Assembly (NCBI GenBank): GCA_026995955.1
Contig: JALWNJ010000123.1
Span: 1 to 6,115, forward strand
Length of the DNA stretch: 6,115 bases
Source of the DNA: Gammaproteobacteria bacterium
GTDB lineage: Bacteria; Pseudomonadota; Gammaproteobacteria; J044
Reading direction: 5' to 3'
Shown: positions 5,972 to 6,115 of the stretch, piece by piece
Numbering within the stretch: position 1 is the stretch's first letter
Layout of the letters: every line of letters starts with the position of its first letter
Made by a program: the position numbers and the translations under genes
The notes under the pieces: generated by a model
Databases searched by the model: none
Told to the model about the DNA's origin: nothing
Seen by the model: the letters and a program-made list of their open reading frames with translations, nothing else

Positions 5972-6103
5972 CCGCCCACGGCCGCCGGAGCGCGGAATCG
6001 CCCGGGCCCCGCAGGGGACCGGGTGGCCGGCAGGGACGCCGGCCAGTCCATCGTCAGGCAGGAGGCCTGTCGATGGACCCCGCAGCGACAAGGCCGTGGG
6101 CGG
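5972..6103. repeat. Cloverleaf-like inverted-repeat array (outer stem plus three hairpins)
   Basis: A 12-base outer repeat, CCGCCCACGGCC (5972-5983) with GGCCGTGGGCGG (6092-6103), encloses three hairpins. H1 is 6001-6023: CCCGG/CCGGG, a G-A mismatch, CCCC/GGGG, loop GCA. H2 is 6024-6045: TGGCCGGC/GCCGGCCA, loop AGGGAC. H3 is 6046-6078: GTCCATCG/CGATGGAC, a T-T mismatch, CAGGC/GCCTG, loop AGGAG. The three hairpins follow each other without unpaired bases. It may be a copy of a REP/BIME-like family or a structured RNA. No known RNA family is recognised. Confidence 0.6.
6060..6065 (+). promoter_or_regulatory. AGGAGG ribosome-binding-site match in the loop of hairpin H3
   Basis: AGGAGG is the strongest Shine-Dalgarno match in this end of the window. 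It lies seven bases before the ATG at 6073. Five of its bases form the apical loop of H3, and the ATG is paired in the 3' arm with CAT at 6049-6051. This may be coincidence within a repeat. Confidence 0.3.
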
Positions 6104-6115
6104 GGACCCCGAAGG
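6073..6115 (+). CDS. Possible start of an unidentified gene running off the right edge
   Basis: An ATG with an ideal AGGAGG at seven bases opens a frame of 14 codons to the window end (MDPAATRPWAGTPK). The residues show no family character, and the frame lies inside the palindromic array, which biases the sequence. It is reported only because of the strong ribosome-binding site. It is at least as likely to be non-coding repeat. Confidence 0.2.
   Translation, partial: MDPAATRPWAGTPK

Larger units (their letters stand above)
5729..6115. other. 387-bp structured region without a complete gene
   Basis: No frame here shows family character. The left half is G-rich and repetitive (AGGGGCGAGGG at 5738-5748 and again at 5823-5833). 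The right half is a dense set of inverted repeats. A tiny CGGA/TCCG hairpin followed by TTTT (5773-5787) is the only terminator-like string downstream of the DUF6231-like gene, and it is weak. Such G-rich and hairpin-rich intergenic sequence often belongs to dispersed repeat families, which one window cannot show. Confidence 0.6.

Noticed and set aside
5471..6091. 206-codon minus-strand frame across the DUF6231-like gene and the right-end repeats
   Set aside because: It spans a real gene in antisense and repeat DNA. Its Pro/Ser/Leu-rich composition follows the G-rich repeats.
1..6115. CRISPR array, tRNA, rRNA or insertion sequence
   Set aside because: No regularly spaced direct repeats, no cloverleaf with tRNA consensus bases, no rRNA-like sequence and no transposase were found on either strand.

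Overview
The window is GC-rich chromosomal DNA, and its gene families (an E. coli-type IlvD, NadC, a FliL-like protein, a DUF6231-like protein, and a membrane-bound HAMP-PAS-GGDEF-EAL protein) point to a gammaproteobacterium. The style resembles Chromatiales/Ectothiorhodospiraceae or a Pseudomonas relative, but I cannot name the genus from sequence alone.

Layout. Positions 1-379 (minus) hold the first 126 codons of ilvD (branched-chain amino acid synthesis), which continues off the left edge. Upstream of it on the same strand are a cyclic-di-GMP signalling protein (426-2855, GTG start) and a small DUF2892/YgaP-like membrane protein (2855-3241). The stop of the small gene shares one base with the start of the large one. 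Across a 138-bp divergent intergenic region with two short perfect palindromes, a plus-strand pair follows: a class II aldolase/adducin-family protein (3380-3955) overlapping nadC (3952-4812) by ATGA. nadC converges, with a 5-bp gap, on a secreted FliL-family protein (4818-5228, minus). That gene is divergent from a DUF6231-like gene (5255-5728, plus).

The last 387 bp (5729-6115) hold no convincing complete gene but are rich in structure. There are two canonical G-quadruplex motifs, a pair of 11-bp inverted repeats 115 bp apart, and a cloverleaf-like array. In the array a 12-bp outer inverted repeat encloses three abutting hairpins. The third hairpin carries AGGAGG at its loop and an ATG in its 3' arm, seven bases downstream, opening a frame that runs off the right edge.

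Functional reading. Most of the window is housekeeping (IlvD, NadC) plus one c-di-GMP signalling unit in which a membrane protein and its probable partner enzyme are translationally linked. No defence system, CRISPR array, insertion sequence or RNA gene of a known class is visible. The least explained material is the structured non-coding right end and the aldolase-nadC pairing.
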